DNA from: an uncultured Acidimicrobiia bacterium
GTDB lineage: Bacteria; Actinomycetota; Acidimicrobiia; Spongiisociales; Spongiisociaceae
Direction: 5' to 3'
Assembly (NCBI GenBank): GCA_958295745.1
Contig: OY282370.1
Span: forward strand, 1,226,311-1,290,310
Length of the DNA stretch: 64,000 nucleotides
The notes beneath the pieces are model-generated. The model was not told where the DNA came from, ran no database searches, and saw nothing but the letters and a program-made list of their open reading frames with translations. Shown one piece after another: positions 1 through 15,000 of this stretch; positions within the stretch are counted from its first letter, which is position 1, and each line of letters starts with the position of its first letter. A program made the position numbers and the translations under genes.

Positions 1-3000
1 CCTCGGCAACCGTGGAACCCAACGACAAGCTGATCACCGAATCGTCGTCGGTGATGGTCAGGGTGGTGTCATCCACCGTATAGTCGCCGGCCGTCCCGCC
101 CGCCAGCACCGTCTCCGGCAGCTCAGCAACGGTGTCCTGGGTGAACCCGTAGCCGGTCAGAGCCGCGGTGTTGCTGGACACCGCCCCGGCGGGGATGGTT
201 ACGGTGAGGGGAGTCCCGGGCGAGGTCAAATCCCCGGCCTCGGCGGTGGCGTCCCCGCTGGTTGCGGCATCCAGAGTAACGGTGAGCGGCGCGGTCAGCT
301 CCGAGGAGGTAGCGGCGAAATTGGCCTGGGCCGACACGGTATTCAGGCTGTCGCCCTCGGTTCCTCCGGTGTAGGCCGACCCGGATTGGGTAAGAGTCCA
401 GGCGAGCTGGTGGTCGTCGTCGGCGATGAGCAGGGTAACCGGGTCGATGTCCGGGGACCCGGCGGGGGGATTGCCGTCGATGACCAGCCCTTCCTCGTTC
501 TTGGAACCGGTTCCATCCTCCACCTGATCGTCGTCGTTGATGGTCAGGGACAGTGTCTGGGGCCCGCTGGTGAAGCCTCCGACCGGGATGGTCACCGTGG
601 TGGGGGTGTAGGAATAGTCGTCGGCGTCGGCCCCGTTGGCGGCAGCGGGGGTCACCGTGACTGCCACCGCGATGGCCGAATTGACGGAGGAGGAGGTAAC
701 CGACGCGTCGAACTTGGCGGTGATGGTAAGGGACGGATTGTCGTCCTCATCCACCGCGGTGTCGCTCAGTACCAGCAGCACCTTGGAGTCGGGATCGATG
801 ATGGGCAGGTCGGTGTCGGCCACCGTGAACCCGGCGGCGCTCCCGGTGAAGCGGATGGTTTCGTTGTCTTCCGCCCTGTTGTCGCTGTTGGGGGTGATGG
901 TAACGGTGCCGGAGTCGGCGCTGCGCTGCCCCGCCTGGATAGTCACCGTGACTGAAGACGAGGAGCGGGTGTAGTCCTGGGTCGCTCCTAAGTCGGCGGT
1001 CCCTCCGGTGTCCCCGACCGTCACCGTCACCGTCACGTCCTCGGCCAGGTCGGTGGCGTCGGCGTCCAGCGTAGCTTTGACCCGCAGGGCGGTGGCCCCG
1101 TCGTCCTCGCCGATGGAAGCCACGGCGTTGTCAGAGGAATCTATGAAGGTAAGGGTGATCCCCCGGTCCTGGTCCTCGATGGAAACCACCGCCGGGTCCA
1201 CCTGGAACCCGCTCAAAACCCCGGTCACCCCCACCGTTTCGGCGTCCTCGGCCCGGTCGTCGGCAACGGCCGTCAGGTCGAAGGCGGCGGTTGCGGTCTT
1301 CGACCCGGCGGGGATCGTCACCTGGAAGGGCGTCGAGGCGGGAGTGGAGGAATAGTCCGCGGCCTCGGCCGTGTAATCCCCGGCGTCCGACACCGACAGA
1401 GCCACGGTGTGCCCGCCCGCGGGCGCCGCCTCCCCGACAGCGGCGGTGACGATAACGGTATCGGTGTCCCCCTCATCGACCGAGCCGTCGTCCACAGACA
1501 GGTCCACGTCGTCGTCCACGATGGTGACCTTGGTGTCCACCACATTGGAGAACTCCATGGAGGTCCCGGACACGGCCAGGGTTTCATCGGGTTCCACCGT
1601 CCGGTCGTCGGCCACTTTGATACGCAGGGTGACCGGAGCGGAGGTGCGCGACCCGTCGGGCAACGTGACGTCCACGCTCGTCAACTCGTCTCCGGAGGCG
1701 TCCACCAGCTGGAAGTCATCACCGGGATCGCCCCCCTGGTCGGCTTTGTTGGAGTCGCTGGTCTCCTTGAGCGACAAGGTGATGGTCCCCCCGCCGGGCT
1801 GAATCGGAAGATCGGCGGGCATGGCGGCGGTTACTGTCACCTCAATGATATCGCCGGCCTCCGCCAGGACGGTTTGGAGGCCGGAGGTGCCGGGGTCGGT
1901 GTCCACATTCAAGGCGACCGGGAGATCATTGTCCTCGATGGTCAGCTGGTCCGGGTTGACCGTGAACTCGGTGGACTGAACCCCCGTCACCACCCCGGTG
2001 ACGTTGATGGTTTCATCGTCTTCCAAGTCGCGGTCGTCAATGATCTCCACTTGCAGAAGCGCGGGGAGGGTGACGCTGTTTTGCCCGGCCGGGATGGTGA
2101 GAGGCAGCGGGGTTTCCTCGGTGTTGCTGTTTGGGTCCCCGTAGGTTCGGTCCCAGTAGTCCACGCCTTTACCGTCGGCGGTTCCATCTTCAACAGTGAC
2201 ACCGACGACCGTGTCGGCGGCCAGGACGGCGGTTCCGGGGTAGGAAGCTTTGATGTAGACATTTACCCAGCCGGCGGATTCGGCCAATACCGACAGGTCA
2301 TCACCATCTTCGGCGTCGAGCAGCGTGAGGTCGATCTCCGATACCTGGTCGTTGTCGATGATGGTGATGGATGCGGGCATTATGTTGAACTCGGGGTTGC
2401 CCGCCGCGGGGGCGGGGGCGGCGGAGTAGACGGTCAGGGTTTCGGGATCTTCGTTGGCGATGGTGTCGTCTTCGACCCGCAGCCGGAAGGTGGCAGAACC
2501 GGTGGTCCGCCCGGCGGGGATGGTCAACGGCAACGTAAAGTCGTTGGGGACCGGAGTCGTCTCACCAGCTCTCAGGATATTGAAGTCGGTGCCTATAAGG
2601 GCGGTGTCGCCGGGGATACGGGGGGTAGTAAGCGGCTGGCCGTCCGGCCCGAGGATGGACCTCCCGTCGTGGACGATGGGGATTCCACCACTGGGACCCC
2701 GTCCGCCCAAGCGGAGGGTGAGGACGGTGTCCACGGAGCGGACTGCCCCCGGCCCGAAGGAGGCGGTCACCGTGAAATCAGTCACCTCATCGCCTTCCCG
2801 CACCATCCCCGTCCAGGCCGCGGCCCCCCCGACTGCCTCGTCGGAGGGAGTGGGCGCCACCTGCAGAGTCGCAAACGCGGGGGCAATGTCGTTGTCGGTG
2901 ATGGTCAACGCGGCGGGGACCACCCAGAACTTCCTATCCGGGTAGTCCGGATAAGGCAGATCGTACGGACCGACCACCTTCCCCAACAAGGTGATCTGCT

Positions 3001-6000
3001 CGTCCGGCTCGCTCACCCGGTCATCCAACAACGTCAGATCGAACGATGCCTCCCCGGCCTGCTCCCCGGCCGGAATGACAACCACCACATAATCCACAAA
3101 CTCATAATCATCCGCCGCCCGGGCCTCGGTAGTCCCCTCACTGTCCCCGTCCCCCACCTGCACCCGCACCCTGGTATCCACCGGCCGGACCGGTCCATCA
3201 GCCGACACGAACGCCGCCCGCACCTCGACCCGATTGTCGTCGCTGCCTTCCCGCAGCGCCTCCGCCGGGGAAACCACACTCAAACGGATAGTGCGCTGGA
3301 CCACATCGTTGTCCAGGATCACCACCCGCGACTGCTGCCCCACCGCGTTGACGACCAGGGCCTCCCCGCCCACCGGCGAGACCGCCGTCCCCGACACCTG
3401 CACCGCGTCGTAGACAGCCTGTCCACCCACCCGGGCCACCCCCTCCGCCACCTGGTCGTCCACCATCGTCAAATCGAAGGTAACCGAACCGCTCGCCGCA
3501 TCCGCCGGGACCACCAGCCGCAGATCCTCCTCCGCCACCGGCAGATAATCCGGCCCCCCCGGCTCGGTGCCGCTCAAAGCCAGCTGGATAACCGTGTCCA
3601 CCCCTATCCGGGCATCACCCTTGGTGCGGGCGGTAACTGTCACCGCCTCCGGAGCGGCCGCCCCCTCCGCCACGAACGGCGGGGAAACCGACAGATCATA
3701 AGCGGGCAGCGCAGAATCGTTGTCGGCAATGTGGATGACCGCCGGGGTAACGGAGTAGTCAGAGGTGGAACCCACGATCTGCAGGTTCTCCGTGGTCTCC
3801 ACCGCCTTATCATCCGCCAACGACACCCGCACCGTCCCCACCGCGCTGCGGGCGCCGCCCGGAATGGTCAGGGTCAACGGGTCGTTCCTGGTATTCAGCA
3901 CCACGCTCTGCACCGCGTAATCACTCGAAGAAGCCGCCCGGGACACCTCCCCGTCCCACTCCCGCAGCTTCCCTTCTGCGCCGCTCAGGGTGATGACGGT
4001 GTCGGTGACCGGCAGGTCATCGTCGTCCACCGAGGACGGGAAGGCCGCCCGCACCTCCACGGCCAACGGCCCCGCCACCCCGGGGTTCCCATCGTCGTCC
4101 AGCAGGTCGGCCAGCTGAGCATTCACATCCTCGTCCAGCTCGAGCTCTCTCCTCCCACCGCCGCTGGTAAAGGTCAAAACAATGGCGCTGGGCTCCGAAT
4201 CCCTGATCGTCACCGTATCCGAACCAACCTCGAACCCGGCCGCCGTCCCCCGGATGACAAAGGTCTCGTCCCCCTCCACCGCCGAATCATCGAACACATC
4301 GAAGTCCAGTTTCGATGGACTGCGCAGCCAGATGGCCGACCCGGTGTCCCCGGCCGAGATGACCGCCTCCCCCACCCCCAGCGGCCCGCTCCCGTCGGTG
4401 TCCTTGAACACCAGGCTGTAATCCGAGGGGTCGTCGGGGTCGTCCGGTCCGGGCGTCTCCGACTCGGCCGATCCGTCCTCCGCCGACAGGGTCACCACCG
4501 TATCGGTCAACCGAGCAGCAGCGCCCTCCGGGAAGGCCAGAGCCACCAGCAAAGCCAAATCCGAGCCCGCACCCTCGCTCACCCAACCCGACCCCGACCC
4601 GGCGCCGGACGGAGTCACCTCCAAAGCGATCACATTCGAGGCGACATCATCATCGACGATCCGCAGCCGGGCAGAAGGCGAACCGGACTTACCCAGGACA
4701 GGCGGCAGACCCGCCGCCTCCACCACGATGTCCTCACCCTCCCCCTCATCCAGGTTGTCATCCAACACCTCCAGCTCAAAGGAGTTGAAGGAGGTGGTTA
4801 CGCTGCTCTCCCCGGCCGGAATGACAACCGACCTACGATTCAGCAACGACGGCGGGGTGTCACTGCCCGGAATCGCCAGCTGCACCGAACCCACCGTACA
4901 TGATGCGCCTAACTGAGGACAGTCGTCGGTGGAGCCGACAAGGGTAAACACCTCCGCCCCCTCGTGTTCGGCGTCGTCCACCACCCGCAGCCGCAGGGTA
5001 GCCCGGACTTCTATATCAGTGATGTCGACGCTAAATCCTCTGTTGAATATCGGCCGGTTGGTTTCACCTTGACGGGCCGAAACAATCCTATAATCCCTAT
5101 TCGTAGCCGAATCCCCCTCTGCGCCCACCGTCACCTTGACCGTAGTGTCGGTGTGGAAAGTTGAGCGACGGCTGATGGACAAGTCCACATCCACCACCGA
5201 CCCCTCGGCCAGAACAGAGCTCCCGGCGAACGAACCCTCGGCCAGAACACTCCCGACGACCTCGATATCTACCCACTCTCCGTCGGTATTCACCGGGGTT
5301 TCATCCGGCAGCGCCGGCGGCGGGGACGGGGCGTCACTGCCCGGAATCGTAAACTGCACCGAACCCACCGAACACGAACCGGACTGAGGGCAGTTGCTGG
5401 TGGTGCCGGAAATGGTAAAGGTCTCCGCCCCCTCCCATTCGGCGTCGTCCACCACCCGCAGCGTCATCCGCAATGGGGCTCCGCTCCCTTGTCTCCGTAT
5501 GGTAACGGCAACCCGGCCGTCGGATACCGGCAGGCTGGTGCCGGAATGATGTAATCCCGTTCGGGCCGACACCAACTCGACATCCGAACCCGAGGCCGTA
5601 TCCCCCGCCGCCCCCACCGACAAAACGACCGGAACATCGGAGGTGTAGAGAGCGCCAATACGATCGACGTTAAAGCCCACTTCCACTAGCGACCCCTCGG
5701 TTAGAGCAGGGATTCTCCCGAAAGTAAAGATATTGATCCAATCCCCGGGGGTCCTCACCGGGGCCGCGCCCGGCTGCAACGGCGGCGGCGGCAACACCTC
5801 GTAGTCGTAAAGGCTGCTGGCTACGCCGTCGGCGGCGAACCGCGCCTCCTCCACGTCGCTGGCATCACCAATCAAGCGCAGCTCGAACGGGACATCAGCC
5901 GGGAAAACCCCGGGGGCGCCGTCGGCATCCACCAGTCGGGCGGTCACGTTCACAGTCTGCTCCCCGGCGCCCTCGGCCACGCTCTCCTTGTCCAGCTGCA

Positions 6001-9000
6001 GCCGCAGCGCGGGGGCCGGGTCGTCGTCGGTGATCTCCAGGATCACCGGATCCGCCGTCCAACCCTCCAAGGTGGTTCCCACCCGCACCCACTCACTCCC
6101 CGACTCCCCCAGCACCACGGCGGATTCGGTGATGTTGTCCCCCATGATCGGCAGGTCGAACGTCACCGCGCCGCTCAGCTGCCCGGCCGGAATGGTCACC
6201 ATCATCACACCCGCCGCCTGGCCCAGAACCGGCGCCGGAGTCACCTGGGTGGGCGTCCCGTAATCCACCCCGGCCTGCGCCCACCCCAGCAGCGCGTTCC
6301 CGTCGCTGTCGGTCTCCCCCGACAACACCAACGGAACAACCAGATCCGAGGACAAGACGATCTTGCCCTGCTCCACAGTCCCCAAGTGGGCGGTAGCCGT
6401 TATCCGCACCGTATGGTCCGCGTCGCCCTCCACCACTTTCACCGGGGACAGGGTGAAGTCCAAGACGGTGGGCATCTGGTCGGTCAGATCCCAAATCTCC
6501 ACCCTGGTGTCCGCCACTTCCAGATCTGATTCGCCCGACCGGGCAACCGAACCAACGATGGACAGCCACTCGGTGCGGGAAACGTCGATCCGCGCCGAAC
6601 GGCCCGGTCGGGGGGTGGCGGTGTATTCGGTCTCACCCGCCACGTCGTCATCCACCACCCGCAGTCGGAAGGAACCGTCGGCGCTGACCTCCCCCGCCGG
6701 GATGCGAATGGTCAGGTAACCCTCTGCGTCCAACCCGGCAACCGAGTAATCCTCCCCCGGCACGGCCCCGTCGCCCTCGGCCCCCACCGACACCCGCACC
6801 ACCGTCTCCCGATCCCGCACCACCGTGTCGCCGTCCGCCCTGCCGGTCAAAGCAGCGGTAACCGTCACCGCAACCTCCGCCGGCGTCAGCGCAAACTCCG
6901 TCGTCACCGAACGCTCCGGCGCCTCCCGAACCTGGGGGGTGTCCACCGTCAACTTCACCGACACCGGATCGTCGTCGGTGACGCGCAGCACCGCCGAGTT
7001 GACCTTGTACCGCTGCGGAACTTCAGCGTTCTCCTGCTGGGCCAACCCGAAAGCCTCGAACGTCTCCGTATCCTCCGCCACTCCATCGTCCACCAGGGAC
7101 AGCTCGCCCACCTCGATCGACGCGCTGGAACGACCCGCCGGAATGGTCAAAGTGAACTGCGACCGCTCCAACAGCTCGTAGTCCACCCCCTCCGCGGCCG
7201 AACCGCCGCCCAGGAACACCGTCACCTCGGTGTCGGTCAACACACTGAGCCGGGCAGGCCACCCGGCGGTCAACACCAACGGAACCGTACCCGCCGACTC
7301 ATCCACCACCCCCCGGCTGAACCGCAGATCCAGCTCCCCGGCCGCCTCCTCATCATCGACGATCAACAAAGTGGCCGGATCCACCTGATACCCGACGGCG
7401 GCGCCCCCCACCGTCACCGACTCGTTCCCCTCCACCAACCGATCATCTACCACCCGCAGCTCCAGCTCGCCGGCGCCGACCATGGACCCGGCCGGGATGG
7501 TTATCGACGCGCTCCCCAAGGTGAAATCATCGTCCAGCTCGGCCACGCTCAACGTCTCCGACAGCTCCAGCTCCACCGTCCGGTCCTCGGTCAGAACCGG
7601 GCAGGTCCCGGCCTGCCGGCAATACAGCTGGGCCCTCACCGCGACCCGCACCGTCCCATCCCCCTCCCCCACCTCACTCCGACCGAAGGTCAGGTCGATC
7701 CCATCCGGCGCCGCCGCTCCGTCCGGGTCCTTCAGGGTCAACACCGCAGGTATCACATTCTCGCCCCCCGAGGATGTCCCGGACACCACCAGCGACTCCA
7801 CCCCCTCCACCCGGTTGTCGGCTGCCGCGGTGATGGTCGCCAGCACCGGAGGCTTCCCTCCTGGGGGCAAATACGACACCGTGAAGTCGTTGGCGGAGGC
7901 GGTGCCGCCCCCCATCGACAACGTGACCGTGGGAGGATCATCAGGGTCGACCAGCCCCTGATCCGGCGGCGAATCAACCGTAACGAAATAGGTGCGGCCC
8001 GCAGAACCTTCCGGTATCGGCAGGGTGGCGGGCTCCACGGTCAACAGGGCCGGGATCAACGTCAGAACCAAATCAGTAGGCGCCCGGTCATCGTCGGTAA
8101 TGGTCAGCTCCCGGTAGAGGACATGCTGTCCGGCCACAGCCGCCACCGTCACCCGCTCCGCCCCCTCCACCAACCGATCACCGACCACCGCAAAATCGAA
8201 CTTGCCCTCGGCGCGGTTCTGACCGGCCGGGATGACAACCACAAAATCGGCCACCGCGGTGTAATCCGCCCCCGCCGACGCCTTCCCCTCCTCGCCGCCG
8301 TCCGCAGCCCCCGTAACACTGACCGTCACCCGGGTATCCTCGGTCCGAGCCTTGCCCCCGGCAAAACCAACGGTAACCCCCACCTCGGTGGTCCCCGAGC
8401 TTTCCTCGACCGCCGCCGTATCCAACGTCATCTCCAAAACGGCATCGCCGTCGTCGTCGGTGATCTCCACCTGCCCGGCGGTGATGGACCACGGGAGGAC
8501 CAACGGGACGTAGCCGGCGGATGTCCACTGCATCGGATCCGAACCGGAGATGACCAGCGTCTCCGACCCCTCGGCTACCAGGTCGTCGCGCAGCGACAGG
8601 CTGAAAGCAGCCGAACCGGAAGAGCGGCCCGCCGGGATGACAATTGTGAAGTCGGGCACCGTCCCGTAGTCGGTCCCCTCAGTGGTGGTATCCCCCGACC
8701 CGCCGCCCACCGAAACGGTGATACGGGTGTCGGCATTGACGGGCTGAACCGAGGACAAGTCGGCGGTGACTGTCACCTTCACCGTGCCGTCCGTTTCCGC
8801 CACCGACCCAGGACTGGCGGACAAAGCAATCCCTGCCCGGCTCCCGCTGGCAAGGATCTGCACCGGCCGGTCATACAGGGTCAGGCCGTTCACCGTCCCA
8901 TCCACCCGGAAGGTCTCGATCGGTTCCACCAAACCATCGGCTACGACATCCAACGAGAACGAGGCACTCGCATGGATCTGGCCGGCCGGAATGGTGACCG

Positions 9001-12000
9001 TAAACGGCGCCGGTGGAACGAAGTCCGCGCCGGGCACGGCCGGAACCAACCCGGCCCGACCCGCGGCCGCCTCCAACGACACCCGCACCGTGGTATCGGT
9101 GGGGAGGGCAACCGTAGAGGGAACAAACGTCGGCAAGTTGACCACCTCTTGGTCGCCCCCTGAGAGACTGTACGAACAACGGCCCACACCGAACTCGTCG
9201 AGCGGACAGGGAATAGTCTGCTCCACTCCATTGCTATCGGTGTAAGTATGAGTAACAGGGGCCGCAATCCAGGTCCCCAGACGGGCGGTAACCCCCACCT
9301 GCTGCGGCGCTGACCTCTCCGAAACCGACGCAGGTGCGAGCTCCAGCTGAACGCCGGTAGGGGCGGCGCCCTCATCGTCGGTTATGGTCAGAACCCCATC
9401 GACCAAGCTGTAACCGTAGGGCGGGTCGCCGACCAGCCGGATGGTCTCCGAACCCTCGGCCAAGATGTCGTCGAGCACCTCTACCCGTATCTGCCGTCCA
9501 ACCGAGTCGAACCAACCGGCCGGGATAGTCAAAGTAAGGGTCGGGGACGCGGTGTAATCACCGCTGTCGGCGGTGCCGTCCACGAACCGCACATTCCGTA
9601 TCACCAGGTCCCGGGTAGGCGCCGAGGACCCCTGCGGCAGGGAGGCGGTTACCAAGATATCGGTGAAGTTCCGGCCCCCACCCCCCTCGCTCACAGCAGC
9701 CGGGGAGAAAGTGAGGATGATCGGGTGGCGGTCGGCGATGGTTATCTCCGCCGGATCGACGCCGTCCTCGAACACGAACCCGTTGGGGGAGGGAGTGCTG
9801 ACGGCGGCAACCCACAGGCTTTCATCCCCTTCCTGCACCGCGTCGCCGATGACCTCCAACCGGAAGGAAGCCGTGGCGGAGGTCTGTCCGGACGGGATGC
9901 TGATGGTGGGCGCGGCCGAGATCGGATCGCCGGAGGCGTCCACCAACCTGTAGTCCACCCCGGCGGAGGCGGTGACTGGCCGTATCTCCAACGGGACCGC
10001 GGTTGCCACATCCAAACCGGCCGGGTTGCCGCCCTCCCGGGTGAAGGAAGCGGTAACGGTGACCTCGACCACCCCGTCGGCCTCGCTCACCGCCGGCTTG
10101 TCCACCGCCAGATCGATCCCGGCGGGGCGGCGGCCCCACTCGTCATCCACGATCGTCACAACCCGATGCCTGAACGCATAAGTAGGAGCGTTTATGGATC
10201 TGACGGTGATGCTGATGGTACGGGGGTTGGTGTTCACCACCTGGTCGCTGTAATTCTGGCCGACAGAGACCGCAACCGGGATTCCACCGCTGCTGTCTCT
10301 TGCAACGATGTTGAATTGAACATCGCGGCTCCCGACTCTCGCATAAATGTTATTGATCGCAGTGGGCACCGCATATCCATTTTCGGTGCGGACGGGACCC
10401 ACGCTCACTTGGGGGTTGTTTTGTTCCTCGTTGATGCTGATGGGGTTCACATCGACAGTGAGTATCCGGTCGTGGACGGGGATGGTGATGACGGCGGGGT
10501 CGATGGTGAACCCGTCCGCGGAACTCGACACCACTATCGTCTCCTCCCGCTCCAGCTGGTCGCTGTCGCTGTTGACCGTCAGATCGAACGTGGCGGTGCC
10601 GGAAGAGGCCCCGGAGGCGATGGTGATCGTTCCCAGGGAGGCGGCGGTGAAATCGGCCGCCTGGGCGGTGCCGGGCGCCACGGTGAGCGGCAGAGACAGG
10701 GTGCGCTGGGCGGTGACACCGGAGGGCAGGGTGGCGGTGACGGTCACCGTGCGGCTGGTAACACCCTCGGCAACGGTGGTCTGGGTGCCGGCGGTTCCGC
10801 CGTCGGTGTCCACCGTCAGGTCAGCCACCAAGTCCGCGTCGGTGATGGTAACAGTAGGACCCGGGGGCCTAGCGCATGGCGTTCGAGGACAATTGGGAAA
10901 GAAAGCGAAGGTCTCATCACCCTCCGCAAAATTGTCGGCTAAAACCCGTACCTGGATGTTCCTGGTTACGCTGTGCTGGCCGGCTGGCAGAACAATTGCC
11001 GTATTCCTACTTATTCCAAGTACCCCGTAATCAGCAGGGTTGAACCCAAAGTAAGCCCCTATAGCAGACGATCCGGGCAACGTGAGCCACGGGTACAAAA
11101 GATGATTACTTCCCGACGCCGACTGGCCATCAGGAACAGAGATAGTCATAGTCGCGTTGTAAACGGTAGTGGTGTCCCTCTCCTGAAACCGGTCGGGGTT
11201 CACCGACCAAACCACGCCCGAGGCCGCGGTCGGGTCGTTGGCGGGAATGGTCACCACGGCCGGGCTGACGTAGTAGCCGGCGCCGGGAGCAACCCCGGTG
11301 ATGGAAAACGTCTCGGCGCCCTCTCTTGCCGCGTCTTCCGGCGCCGTCAAGCTCAGCTGGGCGGCGGCGCTTTCCTCTCCCGCGGGAATGGTTATCACCT
11401 GATGGACGGGAGCGAAATCGGCGCCCGCCGTCGCGGTGCCTCCGGCGGTGGTCACCTCCAGCCTCAAACCGCCGGAGGGGGCCTCTCGCCCGGACGGGAG
11501 GGAGGCGGTCAGTGTCACCGAACTGGTGCTGCCCTCGGACAGGGTGGCGGGGTCAACGCTGAGGGTTACCGTGCTGGCGCAGTCCTCCACCCCTTCGTAG
11601 GCGGTCTGGGCAACGTCCAAGGTCACCCCGCTGCGTAAGGCGGTCGGCAGCGGGCCGGTCAGGCCGTTGTTGCAGAAACTGAAGGCGGTGAGCGAGGTCA
11701 GGCCCCCCAAGGCAGACGGGATGGTCCCGGACAGCTGGTTCTCGGAGATATTCAGGGAGGTGAGCGCGGTCAGGCGCCCCAGGGCGGCCGGGATGGTCCC
11801 GGTCAGTTCATTGGTCGACAAGTCCAGGGAGGTCAACCCGGTGCGGCTGCCCAAAACGGCGGGGATGCCGCCGGTCAGCTGGTTGCCTGACAGATCCAGG
11901 GCAGTCAACCCGCTCGGCAGGGCGGTGGGGATATTACCGGTCAGCTGGTTGCCGGACAGATCCAGGGAGGTCAGCGCGCCCGGCAGGACGGTGGGGATAT

Positions 12001-15000
12001 TACCGGTCAACCGGTTATCGGATAGATCCAGGACGCTCAGGGAGGGCAGCTGGTTCAGAGCGGGGACGGTCCCGGCGATGCTGTTTTCCTGATCGGCGGC
12101 GGACAGGTCCAGGCCGGTAACCCGTTTGGCGCCGTCCGGAGTGGCTACGGTAACCCCCGGCCAACTATCGATGGAGGTGGACCCGTTCCAGTTGCGCAGC
12201 GGGTGTCCGGTGGGGAGGCGGCCGTTGGCCGGGTTGCCGGTCCAGTGATTACGGATCCCCACCAAAACCTTGCATTGCTTGGTCAAGTCGGGGTTGCCCG
12301 CCGGGACCACGGTGGTGGTGTCGCAGATAGCCGGGTCCAACGCGGCGTGGGCGTCGTTGTTGGCGATAGTGACCTCGGCCGAGCCGATCGTGAACGAGGC
12401 CAGAGTTCCGGTGATGGTGAAGTGCTTGTCCGGGGCTACGGCCGCGTCCTCCAAAGTGGTCAGGTCGAATGAGGCGCTGCCGGTGCGCTCACCGGCGGGG
12501 ATGGTCACCGTCTGGCCGGTCACGAGGGTGTATTCCCTTCCGGGCTGTGCGGGGGTGGCGGCGCTGGTCAGGTCCAAAGCGACGGTGGTAGCCGAGCTGC
12601 GGGTGGCGCGGTTGGCCCGGAAGGAGGCGGTGACGGTAATGGTGGTGGTGGAACCCTCCGGCACCGTAGCCGGGCTGACAGCCAGGTCGATGTTGGCCGG
12701 AGCGGTCGCATCGTCGTCGGTGATGATGAGCGAGGTTCCGGCCACCGCCGCCTCGCCGTTGCGGCCGACGATCGATATGGTCTCCTCCGGCTCGGGAAAC
12801 GAGTCGTTGAAGAGCGTGAGGGTGAAGGTTCCGACGGCGGAGACCTGCCCGGCGGGGATGGTGATCTCGAACGGGGTAACCGCCGTGTAATCACCGGCGC
12901 CTCCCTGGACGGCTTCGGCGGTCCCATCGACCACCGATACGGCCACCACCGTGTCGGAGGAGGGCAGGGGCGGCTGGCCCGCACCTCCGAAACCCACCAG
13001 GGAGGCGGTAACGGAAACAGCGGAGGCCGAGGCGCCCTCCGTGTGGGTCTGGGTGTCGACGCTCAGCTCCACCGCCCGGCGGCAGTCCGAAACCGGCCGC
13101 AGGCGGGAAGCGAACGGCCCGTGCGCAAATCCGGCGTCGGTCGGCGAGTCCTCCAGGACTATCCACCGGCTCCGCAGGCCGCTGGGCAGACTCCCGGTGA
13201 GGTCGTTGCCGCAGAAGCTGAACCTCCGCAGGGACCCGCCCGAACCAAACGGCGAGTAGGCCAGACCGCCGATTGAATCCGGTATGACGCCGGTCAAACG
13301 GTTGTCGTCCAGATGCAGCCGCTCCAGGCCGGTGAGCCTTCCCATCGTGGAGGGGATGAAACCGGTCAACAGGTTGTTACCCAGATCCAGCCGCTCCAGG
13401 CCGGAAAGGTTCCCCATCGTGGAGGGGATGAAACCGGTCAACAGGTTGTTACCCAGATCCAGCCGCTCCAGGCCGGACAAAGAACCCAACCCGGACGGGA
13501 TCACCCCCGACAGCTGGTTGTCGGCCAAACTCAGGAAGGTCAGGGAGGTGAGGGCATCGACCCCGGAGGTTATAGACCCCGTCAGGCTGTTACCGCTCAA
13601 ATCCACACTCGTCAAACCGGTCAGAGCGCTCCAAGCCGGAATAGAACCCGACAAACCATTCCCGCTCAAATCCACACTGGTCAAAGAAGTCAAAGCGCTC
13701 CAAGCCGGAATAGACCCCGACAACCGGTTGCCGCTCAAATCCACACTCGTCAAACCGGTCAGAGCGCTCCAAGCCGGAATAGAACCCGACAAACCATTCC
13801 CGCTCAAATCCACACTCGTCAAACCGGTCAGAGCGCTCCAAGCCGGAATAGAACCCGACAAACCATTCCCGCTCAAATCCACACTCGTCAAACCGGTCAA
13901 GGCGCTCCAAGCCGGAATAGAACCGGTCAACCGGTTGTCGCTCAGGTCCAGGCTCTTGAGGAGGGCGCCGAAGTCACCCAGCCAGGTCGGCAGACTCGAC
14001 AGCCGGTTGCCGCTCAGGTCCAGGTTCTCCAACGACAGCAGACCCGTAAAGTTGTCCTCGTCGGGACTCCAGTCCGCCGGTATCCCTCCGGTAAACTGGT
14101 TCCCGCTCAAGTCCAGGCTGACCAAAGCGTCCAAATAACCCAAAACAGCCGGCAACGCCCCCCGTATCTGGTTGTCGCTCAAGTCCAGGCTGGTCAGAGT
14201 GGCGAGCCAATCCAATCCCTCCGGGAAACTCGTCAACCGGTTGCCGCTCAGATCCAAATCAGACAAAGAGTCCAAAGAGGTCATATCCCCCACTTCCGTC
14301 AACCGGTTGCCGCTCAAGCGCAGAACATACAATCCCGTGAAGTTGTCCAGCACCGAGAACGGAAGCACCCCCGCCAGGTTGTTCCCACTCAAATCCAGGT
14401 TGGTCAGATCGGCCCCCAAATCACCGAGGGCGGCGGGGATGGTCCCGTTCACTCCCCCGTCGGAAAGATCTAGCCTCGACACTTCCCCGCTCCCCAACAA
14501 GGTCACCCCCGGCCAGGTGCCGATCAGCCCGGTACCCCACGACCGCAGCTCGTGGCCGCTCGGCAGACCGGCGTTGTCCGGGTTGCCCAGCCAATGGTTC
14601 CTGATTGCGACCAACGTCTCGCAGCTTGCCACCCGGACCGCATTGGTGGACGGACTCGTCACCCACGTACCGTCCGAACAGCCGGCCGGATCCAGGGCCG
14701 CAGTCCCGGAGTCGTTGCCGGCGATGGTGATCACGGCGGGAATGACCGGAGTCGTAGAGCCGGACAGGACGCCGGAGACGGTGATGGTCTCGTCTCCTTC
14801 GGCGATGGCGTCGGGCTTCACGGTCAGGTCGAAGGTGGTGGTCCCGGAGGAGTCGCCTTCGGCGATGGAAATATCAGCCGGGGCGGCGGCGGTGAAGTCT
14901 TTGGACGCCCCCAGCTCGGCGGTTCCGCCCGCCACCGTGACCGTGACCGTATTCCCCCCGACCGGGGCGGTCATCCCGGTGGGCAGGGAAGCGGTGACGG

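Noticed and set aside
1409-4903. Long open frame of over 1,100 codons on the plus strand
   Set aside because: It lies antisense to the giant gene. Its product is an Arg/His/Gly/Pro-rich mirror of the Calx-beta repeats with no domain or ribosome-binding site, an effect of GC-rich codon bias.
13594-13930. Regular 69-bp repeats that could suggest a CRISPR array
   Set aside because: Units are contiguous with no unique spacers, stay in frame and encode leucine-rich repeats.
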